Assembly (NCBI GenBank): GCA_963698775.1
Contig: CAVOSE010000068.1
Coordinates: forward strand, 1 to 64,000
Reading direction: 5' to 3'
DNA length: 64,000 bases
Origin: Thiohalocapsa sp963698775
GTDB lineage: Bacteria > Pseudomonadota > Gammaproteobacteria > Chromatiales > Chromatiaceae
The notes under the pieces are model-generated. The model ran no database searches. It was given only the letters and a program-made list of their open reading frames with translations, and was not told the DNA's origin. Positions within the stretch are counted from its first letter, which is position 1. The number at the start of each line of letters is the position of its first letter. A program made the translations under genes and the position numbers. This document shows, piece by piece, positions 8,419 to 17,325 of this stretch.

Positions 8419-10557
8419 GTGATGGCTCGTCCCGATCGTCCACACCGCCGTTCCATCGTCACTGCCGTCGGCCTGCTGATGGCCGGTGTGGTGCTGCTCG
8501 CGATCATGGGCATGGTCAGCTCCATGGTCATTGCACAGATCAATCGCGGTATGGCGACGGCGGTCAATCAGTCCGGAACGCTGCGGATGCAGTCCTATCG
8601 GGTCGGCGTCGCCCTGGCCGACGCCCGGCTTTCGTTGGCGCAACGACAGGACGAGGCAAAGCAGCTGGCGGACGAGTACGGGCAACGTCTGCTCAGCCCA
8701 AGGCTGACGGACGCGTTGCCATCGGCTGCCAACGATCCGGTGCGCCTCGCCTACGAGCGCGTGCGCTGGCGTTGGGTGCATGAGATGCGTCGCGCCGTTG
8801 CGCAATTCGTGGATGCGGGGCCGGATACCGCCGCTGCGGGCGTCGGGCGGGCCGCCTATTTGGACGATGTCGATGACTTCGTCGAGGATATTCACGGGTT
8901 GGTGCGGGTGCTCGAGGAGCGAGCTGAACAGCGCATCGAGCTGCTGCGCTGGATTCAGACCATCGCGCTGGTGTTGACCGTGGCGCTCGTGCTGGTGACG
9001 CTGGTCGTGGTTCAGCGTCGCATCGTGGCCCCATTGGGTGAACTGCTGCGCTGCGCCGATCGGGCACGTACCGGGGATTTCTCGGCGCGTACTCGCTTTG
9101 CCGGCGCAGATGAGCTCGGGCGGCTCGGCTCGGCGATGAATCTGATGGCCGAGGGGCTTTCGCAGATCTACAACGAACTCGAGGATCGCGTTGCGGAGAA
9201 GACGCGCGACCTGGCGCGCACGAATCACTCGTTGCAGTTGTTGTACCGAACCAGTCGTACCCTGGACGAGTCGCCGTTCTCAGAGACCGTCTTGCGGCAG
9301 GTGCTGCAAGACGTGCGCTCGCAGTTGCACCTGGCTGGGGTGGCCTTGTGTCTGCGCGAAGGGCAGGGCACCGACGTCGGGAACTGTATCGGTACCAAGA
9401 TCGAAAGTGAGTCCGCAACGCAGGCGAAGTCCGTGCTCCGGAACCCCACTGCGCTGGATGCGAGCCAGTCGGCGTGCCGCTTGTGCGCGGCGCCAAACCC
9501 GAAGTACGTCGCCGTGGAGAAGGAGCTCGGCGGTTTCGTCGTTCGCCCCCCGGAGGTCGGTCAACGGCTGTTCGATTTCCCGGTCGGCGACCAGGAGCGC
9601 AGTTTTGGGCTCCTGCGCGTGGCGGCAGCCGACGGACAACGGCTGGAGTCCTGGCAACGCCCGTTGCTGCAATCCCTGGCCGGACACGTCGCGACCGTGC
9701 TCGACCTGCGCAACCGCATGCGCGAGGGCCGGCGCTTGGTGCTGTATGAGGAACGCAGCATCCTGGCGCGGGAACTGCACGACTCCCTGGCACAGTCGCT
9801 TACCTATCTGAAGATACAGATCACCCGCTTGGATGCCGCTCTGAAGCGCAACCAGACGGTGGGGACGGTGAGCACACAAGCGGCGAAGATCGACGGCGAT
9901 GGGCAGCGCAAGACCCCGGCGACGCCGGAGGAGATCCTGGGCGAGATCCGGACTGGGGTTAGCAGCGCTTATCGGGAATTGCGTGAGTTGCTAACAACTT
10001 TCAGACTGAAGATGGATGGTCGGGGACTCGGCAGCGCTTTGGTCGCAACGGCGGAGGAGTTCCGGGAGCGAGGTGATCTGATCATCGAGCTGACGGATCG
10101 CATGCCGGCAGATCTGCTGTCGCCGAATGAGGAGGTGCACGTTCTGCAGATCGTCCGCGAGGCCCTGTCGAACTGCGTGCGGCACGCCTCCGCGCAGCGC
10201 TGCCAGATCGACTTGGCCCTTGAGGGTGGGGAGGCGCTAGTCATCATCGCGGACGACGGTGTGGGTTTCGATCTCGCCGATACTCTTCCCGATGTCTGGG
10301 CGGATGTCTGGGCGGATGTCGCTGATGACGAGGCCCACGCCCACTACGGCACCACCATCATGCGCGAGCGCGCGCAGAGCCTCGACGGCGGCATCGAGAC
10401 GGAGAGTCGGCCTGGGGTCGGTACCAGCGTCAAGCTACGGTTTCGGCCAAGGCTTCTGGCGGCGGCGCGTGACAACGGGTTGAGCCCATCCCTGACGGAT
10501 GCGGACCGGACTCCAGGCGAACTTGTGACTATGAGTAACACGGAGGAGTCTGTATGA
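8419..10557 (+). CDS. narX: NarX-like nitrate/nitrite sensor histidine kinase
   Basis: The 712-residue sensor has TM1 at about 13-37, a periplasmic four-helix domain with the nitrate-binding P-box at about 44-63 (SGTLRMQSYR), and TM2 at about 178-200. A HAMP linker, a GAF-like region and a HisKA_3 box (ARELHDSLAQSL, His about 453) follow, then an HATPase_c domain (ADDGVGFD about 612). The P-box makes nitrate the expected signal. Start is GTG 8419 or the adjacent ATG 8422. An in-frame 12-bp duplication at about 10291-10316 gives a DVWADVWADV stutter after the ATPase G1 box. It overlaps narL by ATGA, so the kinase and regulator are translationally coupled. The tail is longer than in E. coli NarX. 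Confidence 0.93.
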   Translation: MMARPDRPHRRSIVTAVGLLMAGVVLLAIMGMVSSMVIAQINRGMATAVNQSGTLRMQSYRVGVALADARLSLAQRQDEAKQLADEYGQRLLSPRLTDALPSAANDPVRLAYERVRWRWVHEMRRAVAQFVDAGPDTAAAGVGRAAYLDDVDDFVEDIHGLVRVLEERAEQRIELLRWIQTIALVLTVALVLVTLVVVQRRIVAPLGELLRCADRARTGDFSARTRFAGADELGRLGSAMNLMAEGLSQIYNELEDRVAEKTRDLARTNHSLQLLYRTSRTLDESPFSETVLRQVLQDVRSQLHLAGVALCLREGQGTDVGNCIGTKIESESATQAKSVLRNPTALDASQSACRLCAAPNPKYVAVEKELGGFVVRPPEVGQRLFDFPVGDQERSFGLLRVAAADGQRLESWQRPLLQSLAGHVATVLDLRNRMREGRRLVLYEERSILARELHDSLAQSLTYLKIQITRLDAALKRNQTVGTVSTQAAKIDGDGQRKTPATPEEILGEIRTGVSSAYRELRELLTTFRLKMDGRGLGSALVATAEEFRERGDLIIELTDRMPADLLSPNEEVHVLQIVREALSNCVRHASAQRCQIDLALEGGEALVIIADDGVGFDLADTLPDVWADVWADVADDEAHAHYGTTIMRERAQSLDGGIETESRPGVGTSVKLRFRPRLLAAARDNGLSPSLTDADRTPGELVTMSNTEESV

Positions 10558-11207
10558 ACGACGCCATCGAGACCCGAGTGCTGGTCATTGACGATCACCC
10601 GCTGTTTCGGAAGGGCGTTGGCGACCTGCTCGACATGGAGCCCGCGCTGCAACTGGTCGGCGAAGCGGCGGATGGCGAGACCGGCGTGGTCCTGTCGCAC
10701 CAGCTGCTTCCTGACCTGATCCTGCTTGATCTGAACATGAAGGGCATCGATGGCGTCGAGACGCTGCGCCGTCTGCGTGCCGACGAGTCTCTGGATGCCC
10801 GCATCGTCATGCTCACGGTGTCCGACACCGAGGCCGACGTGCTCGCCGCGCTGCGTGCCGGTGCCGATGGCTATCTGCTCAAGGACATGGAGCCCGAGGA
10901 CATGCTCGCGCTGCTGCGGGATGCGATGCGCGGGCGTTTGGTCATCAGCCCGCAATTAACGGAGCTGCTGGCCCGCGCCCTGCGTCAGCCCCCTGGCCCG
11001 AGCCACCCGGACGACGCGGATCTGACGCCGCGAGAGCAGGAGATCCTGGCACTGATCGCCAACGGCTGGAGCAACAAACTCATCGCCCGGCAGCTGGACC
11101 TGGCGGTTGGCACCGTTAAGGTGCACGTTAAACACATTCTGAAGAAGCTGCGTCTCAAGACACGCGTCGAGGCCGCCGTTTGGGTGATCAAGACCCAGCA
11201 AAACTGA
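10554..11207 (+). CDS. narL: NarL-family response regulator
   Basis: A 217-residue regulator with an N-terminal receiver domain (DDHPLFR, phospho-acceptor Asp59 in LLDLNMKG, Lys109 in LLKDME) and a LuxR/NarL-type C-terminal helix-turn-helix (LTPREQEILALIANGWSNK, GTVKVHVKHILKKL). It is the partner of the overlapping narX. Likely targets are nap, about 3.5 kb away, and its own promoter, where a NarL-like dyad is present. Whether it activates or represses nap cannot be told from sequence. Confidence 0.93.
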   Translation: MNDAIETRVLVIDDHPLFRKGVGDLLDMEPALQLVGEAADGETGVVLSHQLLPDLILLDLNMKGIDGVETLRRLRADESLDARIVMLTVSDTEADVLAALRAGADGYLLKDMEPEDMLALLRDAMRGRLVISPQLTELLARALRQPPGPSHPDDADLTPREQEILALIANGWSNKLIARQLDLAVGTVKVHVKHILKKLRLKTRVEAAVWVIKTQQN

Positions 11208-11752
11208 CCCCTTAGCAGCATTCGCTTTCGAGGTTTTCCAGTAGGGTGCCGAGAGCGGTTTCGTCCCTTGACCAAAGGGCCACCGAGCTGTCGTTGATAT
11301 TTCTGAACCAGAAACGCCTGCTTTACCACCAGGATCGCCTTCTAGCCATGACAATACCGAGGAAAACTCGTCGGTCACCACCAGTAAGCAAGATAAGCTC
11401 GCGCCCATCTCCGCGGCTGGTCAAATTGCAAAGCGCACCAGCAAATTCGAGGCGCACTGCCGGATCTAGATTTATCCGAACATGCTGTTCCGCCGCGCTG
11501 GAGAGGGCAGGATCACCTGGGGTTTTCTTGCCGGCACTAAAACAACCCCATTGATTTTTGTGACTGAATGGTCGATAACCGCCGCAGTGTTTCCCGTTGC
11601 AGGCGTGTCTTTCGCGCCGGCAACCGTGCCAGACGTTCGATTGGATGTTGTGTGACGGCAGCCCCGCGCGCAGCGACGGTCGTTAACGAATCTGAGCGAT
11701 AACCATAAGACATCCGCCGGCGACGGCGGGACCCCTAAACGAGGAGACTGAC
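11208..11752. other. 545-bp spacer with no recognised gene
   Basis: No reading frame here has a recognisable motif or a good ribosome site until GAGGAG just before 11753. The stretch 11300-11560 is less GC-biased than its neighbours and could be remnant DNA. A GC-rich dyad (CCGCCGGCGACGGCGG, about 11715-11730) lies just upstream of the next gene. I see no FNR or NarL box. Confidence 0.4.
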
Positions 11753-14700
11753 ATGTACCGAATCGCCCACCGCGAGAAGCTCTCCGACGCCGTGTTCCAA
11801 TGGGACGTGTACGCGCCGGACGTTGCCAGCGCCGCACAGCCCGGTCAGTTTGTGATGTTGCGCCTGCACGAGGGCAGCGAGCGCATCCCGCTCACGGTCG
11901 CCGACTACGATCGCGAGGCCGGCACCATCACGATGGTGATCCAGGCCTTGGGCAAGACCACCAACGAGATGATGACCCATTACGACGCTGGCGACTACTT
12001 CAAGGATTTCGTCGGCCCGGTCGGCCGGCCTCAGCATATCTCGAAGCGTGGTCATGTCGTCCTCGTTGGCGGCGGACTCGGTATCGCGCCGATCTATCCG
12101 CAGCTTCGCGCCTTCAAGGAGGCGGGCAACCGAGTTACGGCGATCGTCGGGTTCCGCAATCGTGACCTGATGTTCTGGCTGGATCGTTTCGATCAATATG
12201 CCGACGAGCTGATCGTCTGCACCGACGACGGCAGCTATGGTCGTCCGGGCTTTGTCACCGATGCCCTGCGCGAACTCATGGAACAGGACAAACCCGACTT
12301 GGCGATTGCTATCGGACCGTTGCCGATGATGCATGCCTGCGTCGAGACAACCCGGCCGTTTAGCGTCAAGACCATGGTGTCGCTGAACGCGATCATGGTG
12401 GACGGCACCGGCATGTGCGGCTCCTGTCGCGTCACGATCGATGGCAAGGTGCGCTTTGCCTGCGTCGAAGGCCCGGACTTCGACGGCCACCTAGTAGACT
12501 TTAAGGAGCTGATCGCCCGTCAGCGCCGCTTCAAGGCGCAAGAGGCCAAGGCCAGCGAGGACTATTCCCACGTCTGCGACATCGAACGCCTGTTGTTCGA
12601 GGAAGAGAGGCGCAGCTACAAAAAGCTCAAGACGCTGTTGCCGACCCAGGTGCCTATGCCAGAACGCTCGGCGACCAGTCGCGTCAAGAACTTCAAAGAA
12701 GTGAACCTTGGTTTCGCCATGGAAGACGCCATCGAGGAGGCCGAGCGCTGCATCCAGTGCAAGAACGCCACCTGTGTCGCCGGCTGTCCGGTGCAGATCG
12801 ATATTCCGCGCTTCATCCGGCATTTGCTGGTACGCGATGTCGAAGGCGCCCACGACGTCATCAGCGAGAACAACCTGTTTCCGTCCATCTGCGGTCGCGT
12901 GTGCCCCCAGGAGAGTCAGTGCGAGAGTCAGTGCATCTTAATCAATAAGATGGAGCCGGTGGCCATCGGTCGCCTGGAGCGCTTCATCGGCGACAACGCC
13001 AAGCCGCAGGCCGTCCAACCGCCTCGGTTCGACCGCGTTCTCGGGCGGGTCGCCATCGTCGGCTCGGGTCCGGCTGGACTGGCGGCTGCGGCCGACCTCG
13101 TGCGCTGCGGTGTCGAGGTGACGGTGTACGAGGCGCTGCACGTCATTGGCGGTGTGCTGCAGTACGGCATCCCGCCGTTTCGGCTCCCCCGCGCCATCAT
13201 CGACCGCGAAGTGAAGGTCCTGCGCGACATGGGCGTGCGCTTCGAGACCAACAAGGTCGTGGGCAAGACCTTCACTGTTGACCAACTGCTGACGCAGCGC
13301 CGCTTCGATGCCGTTTTCCTCGGCGTCGGCGCCGGCGCGCCGAGTTTCCTTGGCATCCCCGGGGAGTCCGCCGGGCAGGTCTATTCCGCCAACGAGTTTC
13401 TGACCCGCGTCAATCTCATGGGCGGCAACCATTTCCCATACCGGGACACACCGGTCGCCCTCGGCGACAGCGTCTCGGTGATCGGCGCCGGCAATACCGC
13501 GATGGATTGCCTGCGCGTCGCCAAGCGCCTTGGCGTGCCGCGGGTGCGCTGCGTCTATCGGCGAACCGAGGCCGAGGCCCCGGCGCGCGTCGAAGAACTG
13601 CGCCATGCCAAGGAGGAGGGCGTCGAGTTCTTCTTCCTGCATTCGCCAACGGCGGTATTGACCGATGACCAAGGCGATGTGACCGGTCTGCGCGTCGAGC
13701 GCATGGAGCTCGGCGAGCCCGACGAGCGCGGGCGCCGTCGGCCGCTGGGCACCGGCGAGACCCGGGACATCGACTGCAACACCGTGATCATCGCGCTGGG
13801 TACCCAGGCCAATCCGATCATCCCGGAAACCACCACAGATCTGGGCTGTAACAAGTGGGGCTACGTGACCGCCGACCCGAGTCTGCAGACCACCACCAAG
13901 CGCGGCGTCTTTGCCGGCGGCGACATCGTCACCGGCGGCGCCACCGTCATCCTGGCCATGGGCGCCGGGCGCCGTGCTGCCCGCTCGATCGCCGCGTGGT
14001 TGTCCAGCGACCGTGCCAGCTGGCCACCGACGCAGGAAGCGGTGGACGCCTATGTGCCGCCGCATCCGCTGCCGCATCTGTCGGCACCGCCGGCAGAGGC
14101 AGTCGCCCGCGTACTGGAGGCCGAGCACCGTTTCGAGGAGCGGCAATCCGCGCTCCATCTCGGCAATCAGACGGTGCACTGGGAGTGTCAGAATTGCGGT
14201 AAGATCAGCGAGGGTGTAGCCATGCCTTATGGCCATTGTTCGCTGTGCGGTGGGCGTCTGGCGATGGTGGAACCGGAGCCGTTGGAGAATGCCGCGGCCG
14301 TTGCCGTGATCCGTGCTGCGTTCGAGATTCAGCTTGGTGCCCACGCCTTCTATGCCCAGGCGGCGACGACGGCGTCAGACCCTATTCTTCGAGCCATGTT
14401 CAATCACTTCGCCGAGCTGGAGCATGCGCAGATGCAAGCCCTGGCCAAGCGCTTCCACATGACGCCGCCCGACGACTCAACCCCGATCAATATCAAGCGT
14501 GCGGCCCAATTTGCGCACTTCCAGCACCAGCCGGAGGACCCTCTCAATCTGCTGAGGCTTGCCATTGCCTTTGAACAGCGCGCGTTGGAGCGGGTCGACG
14601 AACAGCTCGCGGCGGCCCAATCCGGTTCGGAGGAACGCAAGGTGCTCAAGATCCTGCGTGCCGAGGAGCGCGCGCATATCGGTATGCTAATGACCGAACT

Positions 14701-14812
14701 GGAACGGTGGAATCGGGGCAAGCCCGGTATGACCTTCGGTATCGCCATCGAACCTTGGTCGGCAGCGGTGAAGTCAAGCGATTCAGGGCGCAACAACGCA
14801 GGTGCATTGTAG
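11753..14812 (+). CDS. NfnA-NfnB-rubredoxin-rubrerythrin fusion flavoprotein
   Basis: One 1019-residue chain joins four modules. Residues 1-290 resemble NfnA/SudB, the FAD and NAD(H)-binding subunit, with GGGLGIAPIYP and a 2Fe-2S motif MCGSC near 220. Residues about 310-780 resemble NfnB/SudA/GltD, with two 4Fe-4S motifs (CIQCKNATCVAGCP about 332, CGRVCP about 379) and two Rossmann motifs (GSGPAGLAAAADL, GAGNTAMD). Residues about 810-835 hold a rubredoxin-like CxxC pair (CQNCG, CSLCGG). Residues about 850-990 form a ferritin-like diiron domain with ELEH and EERAH. NfnAB couples NADH, ferredoxin and NADPH by flavin electron bifurcation; rubrerythrin reduces peroxide. The fusion suggests a self-contained NAD(P)H-driven peroxide reductase, or a ferredoxin:NADP reductase with a detoxifying tail. 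GAGGAG precedes ATG 11753. It is cytosolic. Confidence 0.85.
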   Translation: MYRIAHREKLSDAVFQWDVYAPDVASAAQPGQFVMLRLHEGSERIPLTVADYDREAGTITMVIQALGKTTNEMMTHYDAGDYFKDFVGPVGRPQHISKRGHVVLVGGGLGIAPIYPQLRAFKEAGNRVTAIVGFRNRDLMFWLDRFDQYADELIVCTDDGSYGRPGFVTDALRELMEQDKPDLAIAIGPLPMMHACVETTRPFSVKTMVSLNAIMVDGTGMCGSCRVTIDGKVRFACVEGPDFDGHLVDFKELIARQRRFKAQEAKASEDYSHVCDIERLLFEEERRSYKKLKTLLPTQVPMPERSATSRVKNFKEVNLGFAMEDAIEEAERCIQCKNATCVAGCPVQIDIPRFIRHLLVRDVEGAHDVISENNLFPSICGRVCPQESQCESQCILINKMEPVAIGRLERFIGDNAKPQAVQPPRFDRVLGRVAIVGSGPAGLAAAADLVRCGVEVTVYEALHVIGGVLQYGIPPFRLPRAIIDREVKVLRDMGVRFETNKVVGKTFTVDQLLTQRRFDAVFLGVGAGAPSFLGIPGESAGQVYSANEFLTRVNLMGGNHFPYRDTPVALGDSVSVIGAGNTAMDCLRVAKRLGVPRVRCVYRRTEAEAPARVEELRHAKEEGVEFFFLHSPTAVLTDDQGDVTGLRVERMELGEPDERGRRRPLGTGETRDIDCNTVIIALGTQANPIIPETTTDLGCNKWGYVTADPSLQTTTKRGVFAGGDIVTGGATVILAMGAGRRAARSIAAWLSSDRASWPPTQEAVDAYVPPHPLPHLSAPPAEAVARVLEAEHRFEERQSALHLGNQTVHWECQNCGKISEGVAMPYGHCSLCGGRLAMVEPEPLENAAAVAVIRAAFEIQLGAHAFYAQAATTASDPILRAMFNHFAELEHAQMQALAKRFHMTPPDDSTPINIKRAAQFAHFQHQPEDPLNLLRLAIAFEQRALERVDEQLAAAQSGSEERKVLKILRAEERAHIGMLMTELERWNRGKPGMTFGIAIEPWSAAVKSSDSGRNNAGAL

Positions 14813-14975
14813 ACTGACAAACGGTGGGGTTTTCCGCTCGCTGTAGTTCGACGGCCGCCTTGGCCGCCAAGCCCGGCGAGATCGCTCTGCCGCCACGTCC
14901 TGGGTCCGGTGGGCCTAGGGCCTATCTTGTATCAACCCTCACCTGGGTGTGAGGTGTCGCTGGGGATCATGACCG

Positions 14976-15833
14976 ATGCCGGTAAAGACCATCTTACTTC
15001 CCTTGTGTGAGACCGATGCGCCGGGTCCAGTCTTGGAGACCGCGCTGGGTCTGGCACAACGTTTTGGCGCCCACCTGGATATCCTCTACGTGATGCGCGA
15101 CCCAAGTCATCATCGCTCCTGGGCCGAACTGGGGCTCTCGAAGCATATGCGCGAGACCGTCTCGCGGGCCGCTGACATCAACAGAGGCGTCCGGGTAGGG
15201 CAGACACGTCAACTGTTCGAATGCTACTGCGCTGAGGCTGGGGTTCCAGTCGTCGAGAATCGAGTCGTCGGCGGCGTCTCCGCGGCCTGGAACGAGACCA
15301 AGGGTCAGGAAGAGTGCATCCTAGCCGTGCGCGGACGCCTGTCGGACCTCATTGTCTTGCCTGGTCCGATTCCGGTGGCACCGCCGCCGGCCGTGGCCGA
15401 AGCGGCGCTGAAATCCACCGGACGTCCGGTGCTGGTAGCGCCACCGCGCCCGGAACCGACCATCGGCACCCGAGTGGGTATTGGCTGGAACGGCAGCGCC
15501 CAGGCCGCTCATGCCGTCGCCGCCGCCATGGCCTATCTGCAGGGCGCCGAGTCAGTCACAGTCTATACCTGCCGGCGCCACGAACACACCGAGCCAACCC
15601 CTCCGGAACTGGTTAAATACCTAGGTTGGCACGGCGTGAAGGCCCAGGTGCGCACGATTGACGCCCACGATCCCCACGTCGGCGAGGCGCTGCTTGCGGC
15701 CGCCGCCGAGGACAATATCAACCTGCTGGTGGTGGGCGCCTACAGCCGCAGCCGTCTGCGCGAGCTGATTCTGGGCGGCGTCACGGAACATGTGATGACT
15801 TCCGCCGAAATGCCGGTGTTTATGCTGCATTGA
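14976..15833 (+). CDS. Tandem-domain universal stress protein
   Basis: A 285-residue cytosolic protein of two UspA folds. The first (residues 1-145) starts KTILLPLCETDAPG. The second (about 150-285) has the better nucleotide-site pattern: RVGIGWNGSAQAAHAV, then VVGAYSRSRLRELILGGVTEHVM, close to the G-2x-G-9x-G(S/T) ATP motif. Tandem Usp proteins are linked to survival under redox or starvation stress. It lies 163 bp after the Nfn-rubrerythrin fusion on the same strand, so shared stress expression is plausible but not shown. No DNA site was identified. Confidence 0.88.
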   Translation: MPVKTILLPLCETDAPGPVLETALGLAQRFGAHLDILYVMRDPSHHRSWAELGLSKHMRETVSRAADINRGVRVGQTRQLFECYCAEAGVPVVENRVVGGVSAAWNETKGQEECILAVRGRLSDLIVLPGPIPVAPPPAVAEAALKSTGRPVLVAPPRPEPTIGTRVGIGWNGSAQAAHAVAAAMAYLQGAESVTVYTCRRHEHTEPTPPELVKYLGWHGVKAQVRTIDAHDPHVGEALLAAAAEDNINLLVVGAYSRSRLRELILGGVTEHVMTSAEMPVFMLH

Positions 15834-15868
15834 TAGCGCGGGATCAGGTCAATTGATTGATGGCCAGG

Positions 15869-15952
15869 TGTAGGTGCGACTTCAGTCGCACGGAAGGCAC
15901 TGACCTGACCGGGCGAATAAATTCACCCCTACACCTGGAGCAACTGCCGGAC
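15869..15952. repeat. REP/REPIN-like repeat, family 1, copy 2
   Basis: About 84 bp between convergent usp and thiolase genes. The first palindrome is GTGCGACTTCAGTCGCAC; the second is GGGCGAATAAATTCACCCC, followed by GGAGCAACTGCCGGA. It is the most complete copy of the family (others: 812-890 reversed, 54957-55003 partial). Confidence 0.75.
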
Positions 15953-15965
15953 TCGGGCTAATTGC

Positions 15966-17159
15966 TCAGACGCGCTCGAAGATGGCCGCGATGCCTTGGC
16001 CGCCGCCGATGCACATGGTGATCAGCGCATAGCGGCCGCCGATGCGCTGCAGCTCGTACAGGGCCTTGACGGTAACGATTGCGCCGGTAGCGCCGATCGG
16101 ATGGCCGAGGGCGATTGCGCCGCCGTTCGGGTTGACCTTCGCCGGGTCGAGTTCCAGACCCTGATTCACCGCCAGCGCCTGGGCCGCGAAGGCCTCATTG
16201 GCCTCGATCACGTCCATGTCGGCGGCGGTGAGCCCGGCACGCTCCAGCGCCTTACGCACGGCTGGGATCGGGCCCTCGCCCATGTAGGCCGGATCGACCC
16301 CGGCAAAGGCGTAGGAGACCAGCCGCGCCATGGGTTTCAGGCCCTGCGCCTGGGCAAAGCCGGCCTCGGCCAGCACCAGCGCCGCGGCGCCGTCATTGAT
16401 GCCGGAGGCGTTGGCGGCCGTCACGGTGCCGTCCCGTTTGAAGACTGTACGCAGCTTACTCATGCCGTCGAGGCTGGCATCGGCACGGACTCGCTCATCG
16501 GTGTCGACAAAAGTGCTGCCCTTGCGCGACTTGACCTCAACCGGAACGATCTGTTCCTTGAAACGGCCGTTGGCGATTGCGTCGGCGGCCCGGCGGTGGC
16601 TTTCAACCGCAAAGGCGTCCTGCTGCTCGCGGGTGATGCCCCACTTATCGGCGACGTTCTCGGCGGTGATGCCCATGTGGACCGAATCGAAGGGGTCGGT
16701 GAGGGCGCCGACCATCATGTCGACCATCTGGCTGTCGCCCATTCTGGCGCCCCAGCGTGCCGACGGTAGCGTGTAGGCGCCCTGGCTCATGGCCTCGGTG
16801 CCGCCGCCGAGGGCGCAGTCGGCATCACCCAGCATGATCAGCTGCGCCGCCGAGACGATTGCCTGCAGGCCCGAGCCACATAAGCGGTTGACGGTGAGCG
16901 CCTGGGAGTCGTGGCTCATGCCGCCGTTGACGCAGGAGACGCGCGAAGCATACATGTCCTTGGTGGAGCCGTGCACGACGTTGCCGATGACGCCATGGCC
17001 GACTTGGTCGGGCGCGACCCCGGACCTGGCGATCGCCTCGCGCACGACCAGCGCGCCGAGGTCAGTGGCGCCGAAGGACTTCAGAGAGCCGCCGTATTCG
17101 CCGATGGCGGTCCGCACGGCACTGAGCACAACAATATCGCGGGGAAAGTTCGCAGTCAT
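15966..17159 (-). CDS. Acetyl-CoA acetyltransferase (thiolase)
   Basis: The 397-residue enzyme condenses two acetyl-CoA to acetoacetyl-CoA, or runs thiolysis of 3-ketoacyl-CoA, in the cytosol. Cys94 in NRLCGSGLQA is the acyl-accepting residue, His353 in GHPIGATG and Cys383 in CIGGGQG complete the site, and length is normal for the family. It may provide the first step of PHA storage-polymer synthesis (phaA/bktB role), common in sulfur bacteria, but no phaB or phaC is adjacent, so a fatty-acid role remains possible. It stands alone between a repeat and the RND gene. Confidence 0.93.
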   Translation of the reverse strand: MTANFPRDIVVLSAVRTAIGEYGGSLKSFGATDLGALVVREAIARSGVAPDQVGHGVIGNVVHGSTKDMYASRVSCVNGGMSHDSQALTVNRLCGSGLQAIVSAAQLIMLGDADCALGGGTEAMSQGAYTLPSARWGARMGDSQMVDMMVGALTDPFDSVHMGITAENVADKWGITREQQDAFAVESHRRAADAIANGRFKEQIVPVEVKSRKGSTFVDTDERVRADASLDGMSKLRTVFKRDGTVTAANASGINDGAAALVLAEAGFAQAQGLKPMARLVSYAFAGVDPAYMGEGPIPAVRKALERAGLTAADMDVIEANEAFAAQALAVNQGLELDPAKVNPNGGAIALGHPIGATGAIVTVKALYELQRIGGRYALITMCIGGGQGIAAIFERV

Positions 17160-17325
17160 TGGTTTTCGCCTCGTTTGGTGGTTGAACGTCGTTCTTATCG
17201 CAGTAGAGGTGGAGGATTTGGGTCGCCTCCGTGAGCGTAAGTCTACCCTCGCGGGTCAGTGAGGAACATAAGCGTTGTCTTCCAGGGTGGCAACGGGCCA
17301 TGCACACTACCGCATCATGTGGCGG

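Noticed and set aside
11246..11554. Open frame of 102 codons on the plus strand in the 545-bp gap
   Set aside because: No ribosome site, no recognisable motif and a basic, low-complexity composition typical of non-coding frames.
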